Part shown: positions 11,601-23,864 of the stretch, one piece after another
Position numbering within the stretch: the first letter of the stretch is position 1
How the letters are laid out: the number at the start of each line of letters is the position of its first letter
Assembly: GCA_036768485.1 (NCBI GenBank)
Contig: JAVLUZ010000154.1
Span: forward strand, 26,463,637-26,527,636
DNA: 64,000 nucleotides
Source of the DNA: Mermis nigrescens
Lineage: Eukaryota; Nematoda; Enoplea; Mermithida; Mermithidae
Direction: 5' to 3'
Program-made: the position numbers and the translations under genes
Notes under the pieces: generated by a model
The model's database searches: none
Told to the model about the DNA's origin: nothing
The model's input: only the letters and a program-made list of their open reading frames with translations

Positions 11601-14600
11601 ATTTTTTTAATTTTTTATTCTTCGAATTTCAGTTTGTATTGATACATGGACATTACTTACATCCGGCCGAATATTATCAGGCGGTTGCGACATTCATCGG
11701 ATCGGCCAATGCTGTGCAACCAGTTTTCGCAGCTTACTGTGTTCCTTTGGCTACTCCAGAAAATGCTGACCTCATGGCCTCTGGGAACACAATCACCTTT
11801 TGTTCCGTTCATAATATGGATCTAAAATTCGTACATATAGATCAAATGTAATTTTAAATCAATGTGGAGCTGTTTGGGATGAGATGCGCTGTTTCGCTTC
11901 TCTTGAAGATTATAGTAACAGAAAAATATTTTTGATGAATTTTTCGCATTCTTCGTTTAAAGCGGAAATCAACGCAAGTAAGCGCTTTCGTTTTCCTGAA
12001 AGAATTTCGATTTTAGAAGTTAATTGGATTGGAGGTCACGACAATTAGGTGAATACGACAATTAGGTAAACGACAATTGGGTGAACGACAATTTGGTGTG
12101 TACGACAATTGGGTGAATGAAACAATTGGGTGAAAACATATTCCTGTTTTATTTTCACGCTATTATATACCAAAATTGATATCGTTTTCGTTACCGACGA
12201 CTCTCGAAAAAAAGATATCGTTTCGTTAACGACGAAGCTGATTAATATTGTAAAAAGGAAACAATTTCGGATTGCGCATGACTAATTCGGATTTTCGTAC
12301 TTTTATCACATTCACAGCCAGAGGGGACAGGGGCTTTCTTACCAACTCCCAAAATGAAAACAAAGTTTTTGAAGCATCAACATAGCTGACTTTTTTCTGA
12401 ACAATCGTACAATTTTACGTCAAAGAATTTAGTAGTGATATGATCTTCAAAACTCATAAAACTTTCGAATAAATAGAGTCCTGGCAAGCACATGTGGGCA
12501 TGGGGTTTGTGGGTCGCCGCAACCCCCAGAAGTCCAGCGATCCCAAAAAATCCATTTTGGCCGCACGTCCACGAGAATGGTCTAAGTCTGCCACTTCTGA
12601 CCCGTTAAATCCCCAGGATTCCGGTGGCGTCCACCTATGCAGATAAGTGATACTCTGTTTTCAAAAATGTCATTCTTGTAATACGTTGGTAACCGCTTTT
12701 TAGCTGAGTGTGCATATTTATAGCGCTAAATATTACATACATACATCCTTAATTATTGTATTCACCCAATTGTCGCATTCACCCAATTGTCGTATACACC
12801 GAATTGTCATTCACCCAATTGTCATTCATCCAACTGTCGCATTCACCCAATTGTCGTATTCACCCAATTGTCATTCACCCAATTGTCATTCATCCAACTG
12901 TCGCATGCACCCAATTGTCGTATTCACCCAATTGTCGTATTCAACCAATTGTCGTTCACCCAATTGTCGTTCAACCAATTGTCGTTCACCCAGTTGTCTT
13001 TCACCCAATTGTCGTAGACGCGTTGCATTGAGTCTTAAGGCTCGGCAATAATATATCCCAGCTGAGCAGACTTTGACCAAATTTGAGCAATTTCTCAAAA
13101 TATTTCTTCATCAAGTCGTTGACTTAAATCGATTTCAATATTCTTTAAGAGCGAAACGTACCGTTTAGACATACTCATTGATATTTTATAGATTTAAGAC
13201 CAATGCCAGAATAATGTTCAAGCAGGATTTAAGGAAAATCGCCTTTAATCCTGAATTTTATTTTCAAAAAACCGTCATGATATGAAAACTGGCCTTACTT
13301 AAAATCACAAGATTTAGAAAATTCTGCTTCCCAATATCATCTATAAAACACTTGGCCAACCTGAATATCCTACTGAAAGTTTTTAGATTCAAGTAAACCC
13401 TAAAGTTTTTCGAGTTCTGGTTCTAAGTGTAAAGTTTGAAGACTGACCTTATTGCATACATGCATATAGGGGTTGAGGGGTGGGTATTACCCCCTGAAGG
13501 GTCAGCCGGACAGGTACTGTACTGCGATTTTGAGCTGATGGAACGTTTTTGCATCATTTTAGAGATCAAAAGCAATAAAAACGTCAAAATTTTTCCGGCG
13601 CTTCACGCGAGATTAGTACTTTTAAATACTTTTTACTCAAAAAGCGCCCTAAATTGATAAATTTTTGCATTTTTTAGTGTTAAAAATGATATAATGCAGT
13701 TAAAATGGACTGAAAATGATTTTAAAATGCGAAATTATCAGGAAAAACGTTTTATAAGCTATTTTGACCCTTTTGATCGTTAGAACAACAAAAAATTGTG
13801 AAACTTAAATTTATTGTTTTAGATTTCTTGGAATTCACCCCCTGCCGACCCTGACCTTGTGCACCTATGCCGTAATGTACTCAGCTTGAAGCTGAGTTTA
13901 AAGCCCGACATCAATAAGGGTCGACTTTTCTTAGTTTGTTCCGATATGTGTAGCTTTTGAGGATTTGATTAAAAAATTAGAATTAAACTAATTTTTTTCA
14001 ATCTAAAGTATAATAAATATAATTTTTACTGTGGATTTTCGCTATCAACGTTGCTTAATATATCGTATCCTGAAATATGTTTAATTTTTGATTTTTTCAT
14101 TTTTCTATGCGTTTGGGATTCTGCTTATTGTAATTAAACTTTTTGTTTGGTTGATGATTAGTTTTTTAGCGGACTGCTGCATCTCGGTTATGCGTTGGAA
14201 GATATAATAGACACGTCGCTTTACAAGTATTTACATCCGAAGGACTTGCCGGAAATTGCTTTAAAGCACAAGTTATGTAAGCATTTTAAGACATTTTTGT
14301 CCTGAAAACGTCATTATTTTTTAACTAATCCGATTTTTTTCCAGTATGCCAAGACAAAGAGACTTGCTGTATACTGCTACTGCGTATTCAGAATAACATA
14401 GGCAGTTTTTTGTGGATGCACGCAGTGTTCGTGCTAAAAGAAGGAGTACGAAATGAAAGTGTAGTACAGTTAATTTTGGTCACTTATCAGATGCTGAGGT
14501 AAGTTTATCAACGCGAAATTTAAAAAAAGTATTTATTATTGCAATTCGCTACCATGAAAGCAAAAAACTACTCACAATCATTCTATGATATAAGCCAGCA

Positions 14601-17600
14601 TAATTTGAAATCGAATTTTAGTGATAAGCGTTTCAAATAATCGAATAACAATTATTTGTCAGGAAAAGTGCCTAGGCGATTAGCGTGAGGATTTATCTTT
14701 ATTTCATTTTGTCACTCAATACTTCGTACACACGAATTTATTAAAGGAGCTGACAAAACTAGGGTTCGGTTTCTGTAAAGTGTGGCTTGAGCCAGGCTCA
14801 AACCTGTACATGATAAACATAGAAAGGGTTCCTTTTTGATGTCACATGTTCCAACATTGTTGTTAGTTTAAGCCTGGCTTAAGCCTGCGTTAATGGAAAC
14901 CGGCTTAAGCCAGGCTTAAACCTGACAGCATATCTTTAAACATTGAAGTATGCTTTAAGCCTGGCTCAAGCCACAACTTATAGAAACCGGGTTCAGATAA
15001 ATTCAGCGAAAAACGTTTTGGCTTTGTAAGAAAAGTTTCCATGCTAAGATGCTTACATGCTGCGGATTTATTAGTCTTTTAAAATATTATTTATTATTTT
15101 TTATTTGCTTCTTAATTGTGTAATTTTCTGCGCATAATTTACTCTCGATTTTCGTTTATCCATGATCCTCGTTCCTTCATTCCCGCTTTGTCTATCCTCG
15201 TTTTGCAGGTCAATGGATTTAAAAAAATTTATGTACATTATTTCTCGTTTTTCGTTGTACTTTAAAATAGAAGTCTTCTATTGTTGACGATAGAAACTGA
15301 TTCGTTCTTGATAAAAAATATACTGATAAATCGGTATATTTTCGGCAAATAGATCTCGATAATTAATCTACCGATTACAGATTTCTTTGATGCTCAAATT
15401 ATTGATTAAGACCACATGTGTTCTTGGAGGAGTTTTTGACCTCTAGAATGACTGCTGGTCTCCCGGGAAATGCTGCTGACCCTAACAGAGTTTTGGATTT
15501 TCCTATAAAATATTAGAAAATGTGTTGTTTACAGCGTTTTAATCGATCTTCTAGCTTAAAATATAAGCTGTTTCGGCGCTTTTCGTCAAAAAGCAATTTT
15601 TTGACATTTTTCGTTCTAAATTTTTAATAATTTTTAAGTTTCTATAGTCTAGAAAAAATAGCATCGTCAAAACCACTAAAGCAGGTATTTTGACGCGTGT
15701 AACTATTGTTTTTCGAGCCTATTTTAGAAATTTTTTGGAGCTGGATGACTCCCAGAATTCCCATGCTGTGCATGTCATATCTGACTACGACTCATCCAAA
15801 TGGGTTTAAAAGTCTTTTTAGCGATTTGGAAGCGGCTACGTTGAAAGCAAACAGATGGATTTACAATACTCCACAGAGGTTGCAGGTTGATCAGGCAGCA
15901 ACAGCCAGCATCGGTGGTCAAACGACCGACTTTGATCCGATGGAACGATTTTCATTTGATCAAAATGATATGTGCTGCGTTTCCGCTTGCGCCCCGCCTC
16001 AGGCCACGCCAACCAATGGAATTGAGCCCTTGGCTGCCACTCCTGAGCGAAAAACTAAGCCAAAGCGAAAATACGTCACACAAAAAGCGAAAAAAGCTAT
16101 GACTTCTTTACAACAAGCCAATAAAACCACTTCGCCCGAAAAGAAGCGTTCAACGTTTCAAAAGCAGACCAAACCCAAGCATCACAAGATACAAACCATA
16201 CTGAAAGTCTATAAACAACAACACGTCGCCAGGGAATCTAAGAAGTCTACTAATGCAGCTATCGGCACTAAGCTGAAGTAAGCATAATAAGTCATGCGAT
16301 ATGTATTAATGACGTTGGAAAGATATGATTCTCGAACTCGAATAGAGTATCATGTAAATCATTATTCATAATTTCTATACACTCGCATGATTAATCGCTG
16401 AAATTAGTGCCAGACGTACGTACATGTGCAGGATGGGAATCCTGGGAGGTCAGCTCTAAAAATTTTAAAAAGTGCTTTTTTTAGCTTAAAAACCACGAGT
16501 ACGAGTCCAAACATTGTTTCTCGACGTTTCAGACGAAGCTCGTTCTTTCTAGAACATCAAAACATAAAAACTCGAGTGAATTGACCAAAATATATTCAAA
16601 AAATGAGTTGAACAATCTGACCACTTTGAGCTAAAATATAGCTTAAAAAGCACCTTTTCTACAATTTTTTTTGGAAAATTCACATTTCTGTGGTTCAGCA
16701 GCTATTTTGCGTGGTCTAACCCCTTAATCCCTTCCCACCAAGAATACGTATGGTGTCAGGCACAAGGAACTTGCTGATACGAAAAGAACAAACGGATCTT
16801 ATGAAACACGATTTTTAGAAAAAAGCTTTTCCAATACATAAAGCAAAGGTTAGCTCGTTATTGAATTAAATTTTTCAAAATTTTAAAATTTAAATTTGAA
16901 CTTATTCAATTTGAAAAGAATTAAAATTCGAATTTAAAAACCTTATAAATTCTTTCCTCGTATAACTTAGTCGAAGTCAGACCCACTAATTTGCGATCCG
17001 ATTTAGATCTAACCGTAATTAATACGTCTGATACACATATAAACAACACGATACTTTATTATTACGTGCTTGATTAAACGCTCGCAAACGATTGTCGCGT
17101 ACAAATTCGTTTGACAAACGAGTTATTTATATACTACCAGTTTTTCCTTATTGTTTGTATGATTTGTTTTAACGCTTGGCGCACGCATGATTTTGTTCAG
17201 ACTAGAATTCTAATTAGGCCAAAAAAGTTTCCACCTGGGCCGAAAGCAGGCTTACCTTGAAATTATTCGAATATTTTTTTCATTTAGTCTATCCCCACCA
17301 ACTTCTGCTGACTCTACAGAGGAAGATGGACCTCATCGTCGCAGCATCACCGTAGAAATACCTCCATTGCGTCACGTGACTTATCAGCCACGTAACATAG
17401 CGTCGGTTCTCACGCCCGAAACATCGCCAGCGGACGACGAATACACAACATCTGGTGAAATTGAGTTTTTAACTTTAGAGTTGTGCTTTTCTGTAAAATT
17501 AAATTCTTCCATCAGCAGTTGTCATGTCACTAGACATGCACCTTGGAGGTTTGCAGGTCTAAGACCCCCAAAATAAAAAATGAGACAGTTTCAGGGGGAA

Positions 17601-18521
17601 CTGAGACCGAATAAAGGCCAAAAATACGATGAAGATCTAAAATTTTTTCTACAAAGTGCTTGAACCTGACCAGCAAAAACTACGTAATAATGTAGTTTTA
17701 AAGCTATTTTAGCACATATGTATACGTATATCAATTTTTGGGGGTTATTTTGGCCCAAAAATTCACTATTTGACCCCCAGCTGGCTGACCCCTCACATCG
17801 GTCATGCTGTGCATCTATAGTTATCATTGCTTACAAACACACCTGGGCGTGGGGGGTTTGAGGGGTATGCACTCCCCCTCCCCCGAGAAACCAAAATACC
17901 ACTCTAGAAATCAAAATACCCCTCAGAATTCAATTTTTTTAAATTTTTTTCGTTTTTTTCGCAATTTTTTTGATGCTAATGGATAATGCTTGATGAGAAA
18001 GGTCGAAACATGGTGTTTTTCTCGCCTACCACCATTTTTAAGGCAATTTTTTTACCTTTGAAAAATCTTGCACCCTCCCCCAGAATTTCCTTGCTGCCCA
18101 CGTATGCTTACAAATAGCTTTGGACAAACCTTTTTTTAAGTATCAATTAAAAGTTTAAAAAATTTAAATGCTTAGCAAAAATATAATACTCTTCATTTGT
18201 CTTTTCTTAATTTTTTCATCGAATCTCAATTTTATACACATCTATACTCGTATGTTAAATACTCAATAATACTCGGAATGATATACGCGTACCTCTTATC
18301 AGTATTCAATTATTTACTAGTATTTTGTTCTGTAGAAAACGAATGATAGACTGAACAATCATGGAGCTGATCCAGTGTTAGCTGCCTTATCCCAAAGTCC
18401 GCTGCCCGTTATTGAGCCTATTGCTCTGGAAGCCTACTTGCAACACGTAGAGTCGGAAGGATGTTTACCAGTTATCGGACTGAAAGTTCAAGTCAGTGAA
18501 GTAGAGTATTCTGTAAAATAA
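5665..18521 (+). CDS. dys: bHLH-PAS transcription factor, NPAS4/dysfusion family
   Basis: Proposed exons: 5665-5690, 9560-9726, 9863-9936, 10033-10122, 10841-11029, 11633-11847, 14170-14276, 14345-14498, 15822-16277, 17288-17492 and 18336-18521. They join in frame to 622 residues plus stop. Residues 9-64 are the bHLH ([18 protein letters not shown], then LLPL and QVMSLI). PAS-A (about 85-155) has [18 protein letters not shown] and [14 protein letters not shown] (about 235-340) has GLLHLGY and [11 protein letters not shown], followed by LVTYQMLS and ANRWIYNT. The order and wording match NPAS4, Drosophila dysfusion and C. elegans cky-1, nuclear regulators that work as dimers with ARNT/tango. 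Exon 9 encodes a lysine-rich segment ([14 protein letters not shown]), a likely nuclear localisation signal. Exon 1 is a prediction: its phase-2 AG before GTGAGC completes the arginine of RST. Exon 5 ends at an unusual GTTGCT donor. The C-terminus is the least certain part. Confidence 0.9.
8800..9070 (+). repeat. Degenerate family A repeat in dys intron 1
   Basis: It begins near GGTCAGACATATACG and ends near GCTATGCTATGCATCTACGA. The centre keeps recognisable family A phrases (aaattgactagaaag, ttataccagctttaagg). Many changes make the ends uncertain. The rest of this 3.9-kb intron shows only AT-rich sequence, including a short TTATTA-rich tract near 7100-7215. Confidence 0.5.
10581..10751 (-). 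mobile_element. Family E hAT-like MITE in dys intron 4
   Basis: A 171-bp element with terminal inverted repeats CAGGCAC(A/G)TA and its complement ACGTGCCTG. It is flanked by perfect 8-bp duplications ATATTGAT at 10573-10580 and 10752-10759. CAGG termini plus an 8-bp duplication fit the hAT superfamily. The body (ggccgtcctattttggggg, with a complementary-type cccccaaaatt) matches the copies at 37977 and 57213, in the opposite orientation. Confidence 0.88.
11331..11590 (-). repeat. Family A repeat in dys intron 5
   Basis: A reversed family A copy. It starts with the complement of the family right end (TTAGATGCATAGCATGGCCAG) and carries 'ttaatctacagtttctagtg' and 'gcacttttgcaaaaaggcg'. It ends near CAGGCGCATGCATAG. 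It lies between the weak donor of exon 5 and the acceptor of exon 6. Confidence 0.65.
12044..13018. repeat. Foldback-like element bounded by inverted minisatellite arrays
   Basis: The left arm (about 12044-12135) is an array of GACAATTGGGTGAA(C/T) units. The right arm (about 12765-13018) is a longer array of the complement, (C)ACCCAATTGTCGTATT. The two arms could pair into a hairpin. About 630 bp lie between them, including a degenerate family B-like stretch (about 12489-12637, CACATGTGGGCATGGGG to GTCCACCTATG). The structure recalls foldback transposons, whose long inverted ends are built from short tandem units. It lies inside dys intron 6. Confidence 0.75.
13456..13870. repeat. Possible short inverted-terminal element in dys intron 6
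   Basis: The left side reads GCATATAGGGGTTGAGGGGTGGG. The right side reads CACCCCCTGCCGACC followed by TTGTGCACCTATGC, an imperfect inverted match. The interior holds CCGGCGCTTCACGCG, a form of the GC-rich hairpin seen in family D. No clear target duplication was found. Confidence 0.4.
14766..14995. repeat. Palindromic element with about 35-bp inverted ends
   Basis: The left end GGTTCGGTTTCTGTAAAGTG is followed by TGGCTTGAGCCAGGCT. It is mirrored at the right end by AGCCTGGCTCAAGCCACAAC followed by TATAGAAACCGGGTTC. Additional (TTAAGCCTGGCTTAAGCC) palindromes lie inside, so several alternative hairpins can form. It sits in dys intron 8. Confidence 0.75.
17538..17820 (+). repeat. Family A repeat in dys intron 10
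   Basis: A family A copy from ACATGCACCTTGGAGG to GGTCATGCTGTGCATCTATAG, with the conserved middle 'caaagtgcttgaacctgaccag' and 'gtagttttaaagctattttagcac'. It directly precedes a family B element. Confidence 0.75.
17838..18106 (+). mobile_element. Family B hAT-like MITE in dys intron 10
   Basis: The element runs from CACACCTGGGCGTGGGGG to CTGCCCACGTATG. It is flanked by perfect 8-bp duplications CTTACAAA at 17830-17837 and 18107-18114. It contains the family B middle (gctaatggataatgcttgatgag). Confidence 0.88.
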
Positions 18522-19017
18522 TTTCATCATAAAGCAAAACACGAATATGTCGTTAAAGATAAAACAATCATTATTCTGAAAATACGAAGATCATTTTAAA
18601 TTTTATACAACAAGATAAGTCCCAGGAGTTTTAATCCAAACATTAAGTCTGCTTCACATTAGCACCTTTTAAAAAATTTTGCCCACGCGGGCTTGCACTT
18701 TTCTGTAATAACACTGAGTTAATCCATACAGGTCCTTAACGGAAGGTCAAAATTCGCAAGAGAAAGCGGGTGAAACAGACTGAGTTCCAACGTACTCGAA
18801 CCGATTTCTTAGCAGATGAATGAGAATCAAGTCTCAGGCTTATAAGTTTATAAAGTTTTTTATGCTTTCTCCAATCATAGATATTTTAACAGAGTTCTTT
18901 ATGTAAATATACACCGAATAAGGTTATTTCAACTGTAAACAGCAAAACGTGGAAAAATTCTTTAAAATACTGAAAACTATATTTTTTTAAATAATTTCAC
19001 TAATTAGGCTGAATCAT

Positions 19018-19480
<463 letters not shown>

Positions 19481-20036
19481 ATTTTCTCACGTCAGTATAT
19501 TGTGCGAAGCAGTTACAAGATTTAACAAAGACTGAGATTGAACCCACATAACTTGGCAGACTCCCTCCCCGCTTCATTGGCTAGACACTCCAGAAAAGTT
19601 TTTTAGTTTCTTCCCATTTTGTCAATATCAATTGCGGGGGAGGGCATCTACCCCCCCACCAAATTGGTCCAACATAGTTGGCGATATGAAGGATGGATAT
19701 ATACTTTTCAAGCATTTTTATCACAGACTATCGAAATTTCTCAAATTTCTTTGGCACTTCGGTCGGATAAGACTTTTTCAATATATTTATCCACTTTCTT
19801 GGCCGATTGAAAGCCATGTTTTTTTAAGTATTCTAGAATTTTACAGCTTAACTAGCTGAGCTACCCGGCGTTGCCCGGGCTGAACTTAGGCCTGATAGCT
19901 ATATGGAATTGAGATGTCTCTTGTATTTTTTATTTTTTTGGGACTTTTGATGTTTCTGGGATATTTCTAAAAAAATTTGTTGGTAAAAACCATATTTTAT
20001 TTTTTGGATTTTTTTCAAATGCTTTTTTGTCAACCA

Positions 20037-20826
20037 TTTTTTTGATCAAATCCATATTTTTGACGTTACAGAATGGTTTTGAAAATTCTTTAGCCAAAAA
20101 TCATATTTTTGATGTTTTTTGGAAAATTTTTTGGTCAAACCGTATTTTTGATGTTTTAAAAATTTTTTGTTTGTTGGAGCAAAGGGTGTCATATATCACA
20201 TGATATCTTATATCGCTCATATGTTATAGCAGAGGGTATCTCCTATCTTATATCACTGTATGTTATGGCACAGACAGGGTATCTTATATCACATCATTGT
20301 ACCGTATAACATTGCCCATCTTGTAGCATTATGTAGGCTATATTACGTCCGATCCTATGTTATAACGCACGCGGCGGCAAAAGTACCGTAACCCGAAAAT
20401 AGTGTAAACTGAATTTATTCCGATTTTCGAAATTTGGCAAAAAAGTCGCCTATATCCCAAAATCGGCCATGCTTAAGCATAGGGACGCCTCCCGCTTCAC
20501 CCCCTGTACATTTTTTTGATCAAATCCATATTTTTGACGTTACAGACATGGAATTGATTGTGATAAATTCTTTAGGCCAACAATCATATTTTTGATGTTT
20601 CAGGATGTTATGGATATTTTTTGGGTCAAAGCATATTTTTGATGTTTTAAAATTTTTTGTTTGTTGTAGCAAAGGGTGTCATATATCACGTGATATCTTA
20701 TATCACTCATATGTTATAGCAGAGGGTATCTCCTATCTTATATCACTGCATGTTATGGCACGTTATCGGCTGTCCCGAAATCGGCCATGCTTAAGCATAG
20801 GGACGCCTCCCGCTTCACCCCTGTAC
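20037..20826. repeat. Direct tandem duplication, second copy shortened
   Basis: Unit 1 (about 20037-20507) and unit 2 (about 20508-20826) both begin TTTGATCAAATCCATATTTTTGACG, pass through GCAAAGGGTGTCATATATCAC and TATGTTATAGCAGAGGGTAT, and end at ATCGGCCATGCTTAAGCATAGGGACG. Unit 2 lacks roughly 150 bases present in unit 1. Just upstream, 19856-19884 reads GAGCTACCCGGCGTTGCCCGGGC, a palindrome-like GC segment in AT-rich surroundings. Confidence 0.75.
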
Positions 20827-22253
20827 GGGGTGCATGGGTGGAGTTAATGAAATTTAAATGTCGCTACTACACCCCCAGCCGGTAGGCCGAGTTCGGGCCA
20901 AAATGTCAGCCCATCAAGTTTTATGGGGCCGGAGCCAACTCCGAACACACAGACACTCTTTCACAAATATATAGTAGATTATAAAAATTATTGGCGTTTT
21001 GCATCAAATGCTCAACAGGCTTTACTCCTATCGCACAAATACAGGAAATATCAAAGCAATTCAAGTCTCTGAATGCCTTTCTACCTCTTATTAATTTTAG
21101 CCGAAGAAGAAATTTAACATTTTTTGCACAAAATTGTTGAGAATCGTGAAATTTTTCGAAAAACTTTTGCACTCAGCAATCATTTTGAATAAAAGTAGAC
21201 GACGTGAAACGGCGAAAAAACACTGCTCTGTACCTGAATAACGGATTTTATGCCTATTTTTGACTATTTTGAAAAAAGTTAGGATACCTCCCTACAAAAA
21301 TCCTGGATCCGTCACTGATGTCAAAGGATAGAGTCCCGATGACAAACGTCGATAAAGAGCGTCATTTGTCCATTTCGAGTTTCCGGCCTTTTTTACCCTT
21401 AAAATTCATCGGCCCGCAGAATTTTGCACTTGTCATTGTATGTGCTGGGATGTTTAATTTTGAAACTTTTTAACCCATGTTTTTATGCAAAATGATAACT
21501 TGACGACTTACAGAGGTGTACAGTTTGGGATTCAGAAAATCTCCGTTTTATTAAATCTTTTTATTCGCGATTCTTTTGCGAAACATCGAAAAATGCATTA
21601 CATTATCAATAATTTTTCGGCCTTTTTGACCTTTAAAAATTTCATGACCCACCCCAAACTTGCTCCAAAATTTCGCTTCTGTCAGTGCAGGGGCGTAACC
21701 AGAATTTTATTTCGGTGGTTGGCGAAATTTTTCAAGTCATACATCTCGAGAGATATAAAAATATGTTAACCCAACTGTATGGCTAATTTCTCAATATCAA
21801 GTTCGAGCTTGACTCCCAAAACATTCCGTAATTATTGTCTTTTCATTTAATTTTTGTAGTATTCCGAAAAGACTAATGCAGGAAATAATTGATTGGCGCG
21901 GAGCGCCGAAAAATTGTGACATGTTCAATATTTTAAAGTGAAGTCTGGACTTATAAGGTAAGAAATATGATGGAAAATAAGAAATCCGGCGCCAAGCGCC
22001 GAAAATTTTTCAGTTTAGTAGCTCAAAAGTGTGCCACAAACGTATTCTGCTGTCGTTTTAATAGACTTAGAGAATTTTTAATTTTTTTGGCAAAAGTTAT
22101 TACTGGCCGATTACGCCCTCGTGTCCACGTATGCTTAATGTTTTCATTTTGATCTATATTTATTTTTATATTGATTTTTCTAAATTTATCTTTCCATTTT
22201 AATATTTTCATCTTGACTATATTCAACGCGGTGCTAAATTTTGTTGTTCTCAG

Positions 22254-22679
22254 GAGGAATTCACGAACCATTCGTCGTCGCATCCGTTTTTAGGCGACGT
22301 TCCCGGCGATTTTTTACCCGGTTTAGCGCAATTGTTCGGCCTCTATGGCGACAAAAGCGCCCCTGGCATGGGCAACAGCACGTTGCGTCAAGAAGGGGCG
22401 TCTATTAGGTATCGGACGAGGACCATTGGAGAAGGGCGGTCGCCCCAAAATTGGAACCACTCCCGGTCCTGGTCCTGGTGCGCCTTGGAGTCCCAAAAAC
22501 AGGCGGGCCGCGTTGGGTCGTTGATGCATTCGAACGGGAGCGTGTCGGATATCAGTATTGAACGGACCCTGGGCAACTCTGATTTGAATGACAGTAATCA
22601 GAACCATTGGCACATTCAGGATACTTCGACGGTGGAACAACAGCAATGGAGGAAAAATAAGTCATTCCGGCAAAGCTAA
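22254..22679 (+). CDS. Candidate terminal coding exon, possibly the last dys exon
   Basis: An open frame of 141 residues follows a good acceptor (GTTGTTCTCAG) and opens with EEFTNHSSSHPFLGDV and PGDFLPGLAQLFGLYG. It is serine-, asparagine- and glutamine-rich and ends SFRQS-stop. It is GC-rich relative to its surroundings, as real exons here are. The acceptor is phase 0. A phase-0 donor TCT|GTAAAAT is available at 18513, just inside the final codons of dys exon 11. Use of both gives a 761-residue protein ending here. The acidic-aromatic HPFLGDV stretch weakly recalls the C-terminal HSFLEDL region of vertebrate NPAS4. It could instead belong to an unrecognised gene. Confidence 0.5.
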   Translation, partial: EEFTNHSSSHPFLGDVPGDFLPGLAQLFGLYGDKSAPGMGNSTLRQEGASIRYRTRTIGEGRSPQNWNHSRSWSWCALESQKQAGRVGSLMHSNGSVSDISIERTLGNSDLNDSNQNHWHIQDTSTVEQQQWRKNKSFRQS

Positions 22680-23864
22680 CGAAAAATGATTGCTTATACT
22701 TATCTTGAAAATCTATTTTCGTCCTAAATATGTTGATATCGCTCTAACAGTGTTCAAATTTGCATTTATTTTCAACTGCGTCTACGAATGGGAAGGTTAT
22801 TGTCCGATTCGTATAGATATAATTAGAGGTCGTTCTCTTTTCGATTTGTTTCTGACTAGTTTTGTATAAATGGTTTTTCGGTCTAATATTTTTCGCGCAA
22901 CGCTTAGTGTGATTAGCTTGACCGCACATAAAATGTTTCCTTTTTGCCTTCCGGGGTCTGTCCATTCCCCAACTCTCCACGGTGCCTGCTCGAATCTTCG
23001 TTATTACCCTAAACAAGATGATACTGAATTTTTCAAAAAAATAAAGCACTTTGCGCAAAAACATGGAAGTATGATTGTAAGTTTAAGCACGAAATAGCGC
23101 AGGAATTACATTTTCTGATTTTTCATATTCCGCGATGTATTTATCGTTGAGCATCGGCAATTATTACAAGCCTTAGGAACCTAAAAACTTCAAAATAACC
23201 TTTATTTCCTGAAATTTTCAGCTTAAATGGGCTTTACCCGCAAGAAGCCAAATTATAACCACGGAGCGTGCCTAGTTGAAATTATCTGAAGTCATCCGAA
23301 TATATACAGTTTGAAGGAATGAATGAATATTTTTCAGAAGTCAGCGAACCACAGATAAAGTACAATTAAATATAGTAAAATACGATATCGCGATACAAGA
23401 AATCACAGCTCACACTTCAGTTCAACTGTTTTTTTACTTCGCGTTTCATTCGCTTTTTTTCGTTTTGTCTTTCTTTCCGGTTTGTCTTTCAATTGTGTTG
23501 AAACGTAATATTTGGGTTACTTCGAACGAGCTTCTATATTAAAACTGAATGATTTTGATTTCTATATTTGGAATAAAGCTAGTATGCTTTTGTGAAATGA
23601 TAAGGAAAATTCAGTACGTTGATTCATCGAGCTCTTCAATTTGATTTTACAACTGTGCTCAGAGTACATATGAGAATTAAACGCTCACTTTTAGGTCACT
23701 TAGCTATTAAAAAATCATGTTGAGGAGATTTGTTGAAGCTTCAATAAAACATTGAGGAGCGAATAAAATTTGTATGATTTTTGAGCATACATACAAAACA
23801 TGCGTATCATAGGTAACCTATAATGTAGGTACTTGGCCATCCTTTTTTCCTATATGTTTACCGC
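22680..23864. other. Intergenic DNA, no supported gene
   Basis: Reading frames of 75-106 codons overlap on both strands at 22744-23097. The minus-strand frame contains a weak zinc-knuckle-like CGQANHTKRC, perhaps a retroelement scrap. Nothing else supports a gene. An AATAAA occurs near 23572, which could serve a transcript ending after the 22254 exon. Confidence 0.35.

Noticed and set aside
12710..13098. Open frames with repeated [14 protein letters not shown] or RQLGE peptides
   Set aside because: They translate the CACCCAATTGTC array in several frames. The repetition comes from DNA, not from a protein.
15200..15300. Possible extra dys exon after TTTTGCAG at 15208
   Set aside because: The frame reaches a stop without a suitable donor. 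Joining exon 8 directly to 15822 gives the expected LVTYQMLS ... ANRWIYNT sequence.
22744..23064. Minus-strand frame with CGQANHTKRC, resembling a zinc knuckle
   Set aside because: The first cysteine spacing of a CCHC knuckle is missing and no gag or pol context surrounds it.
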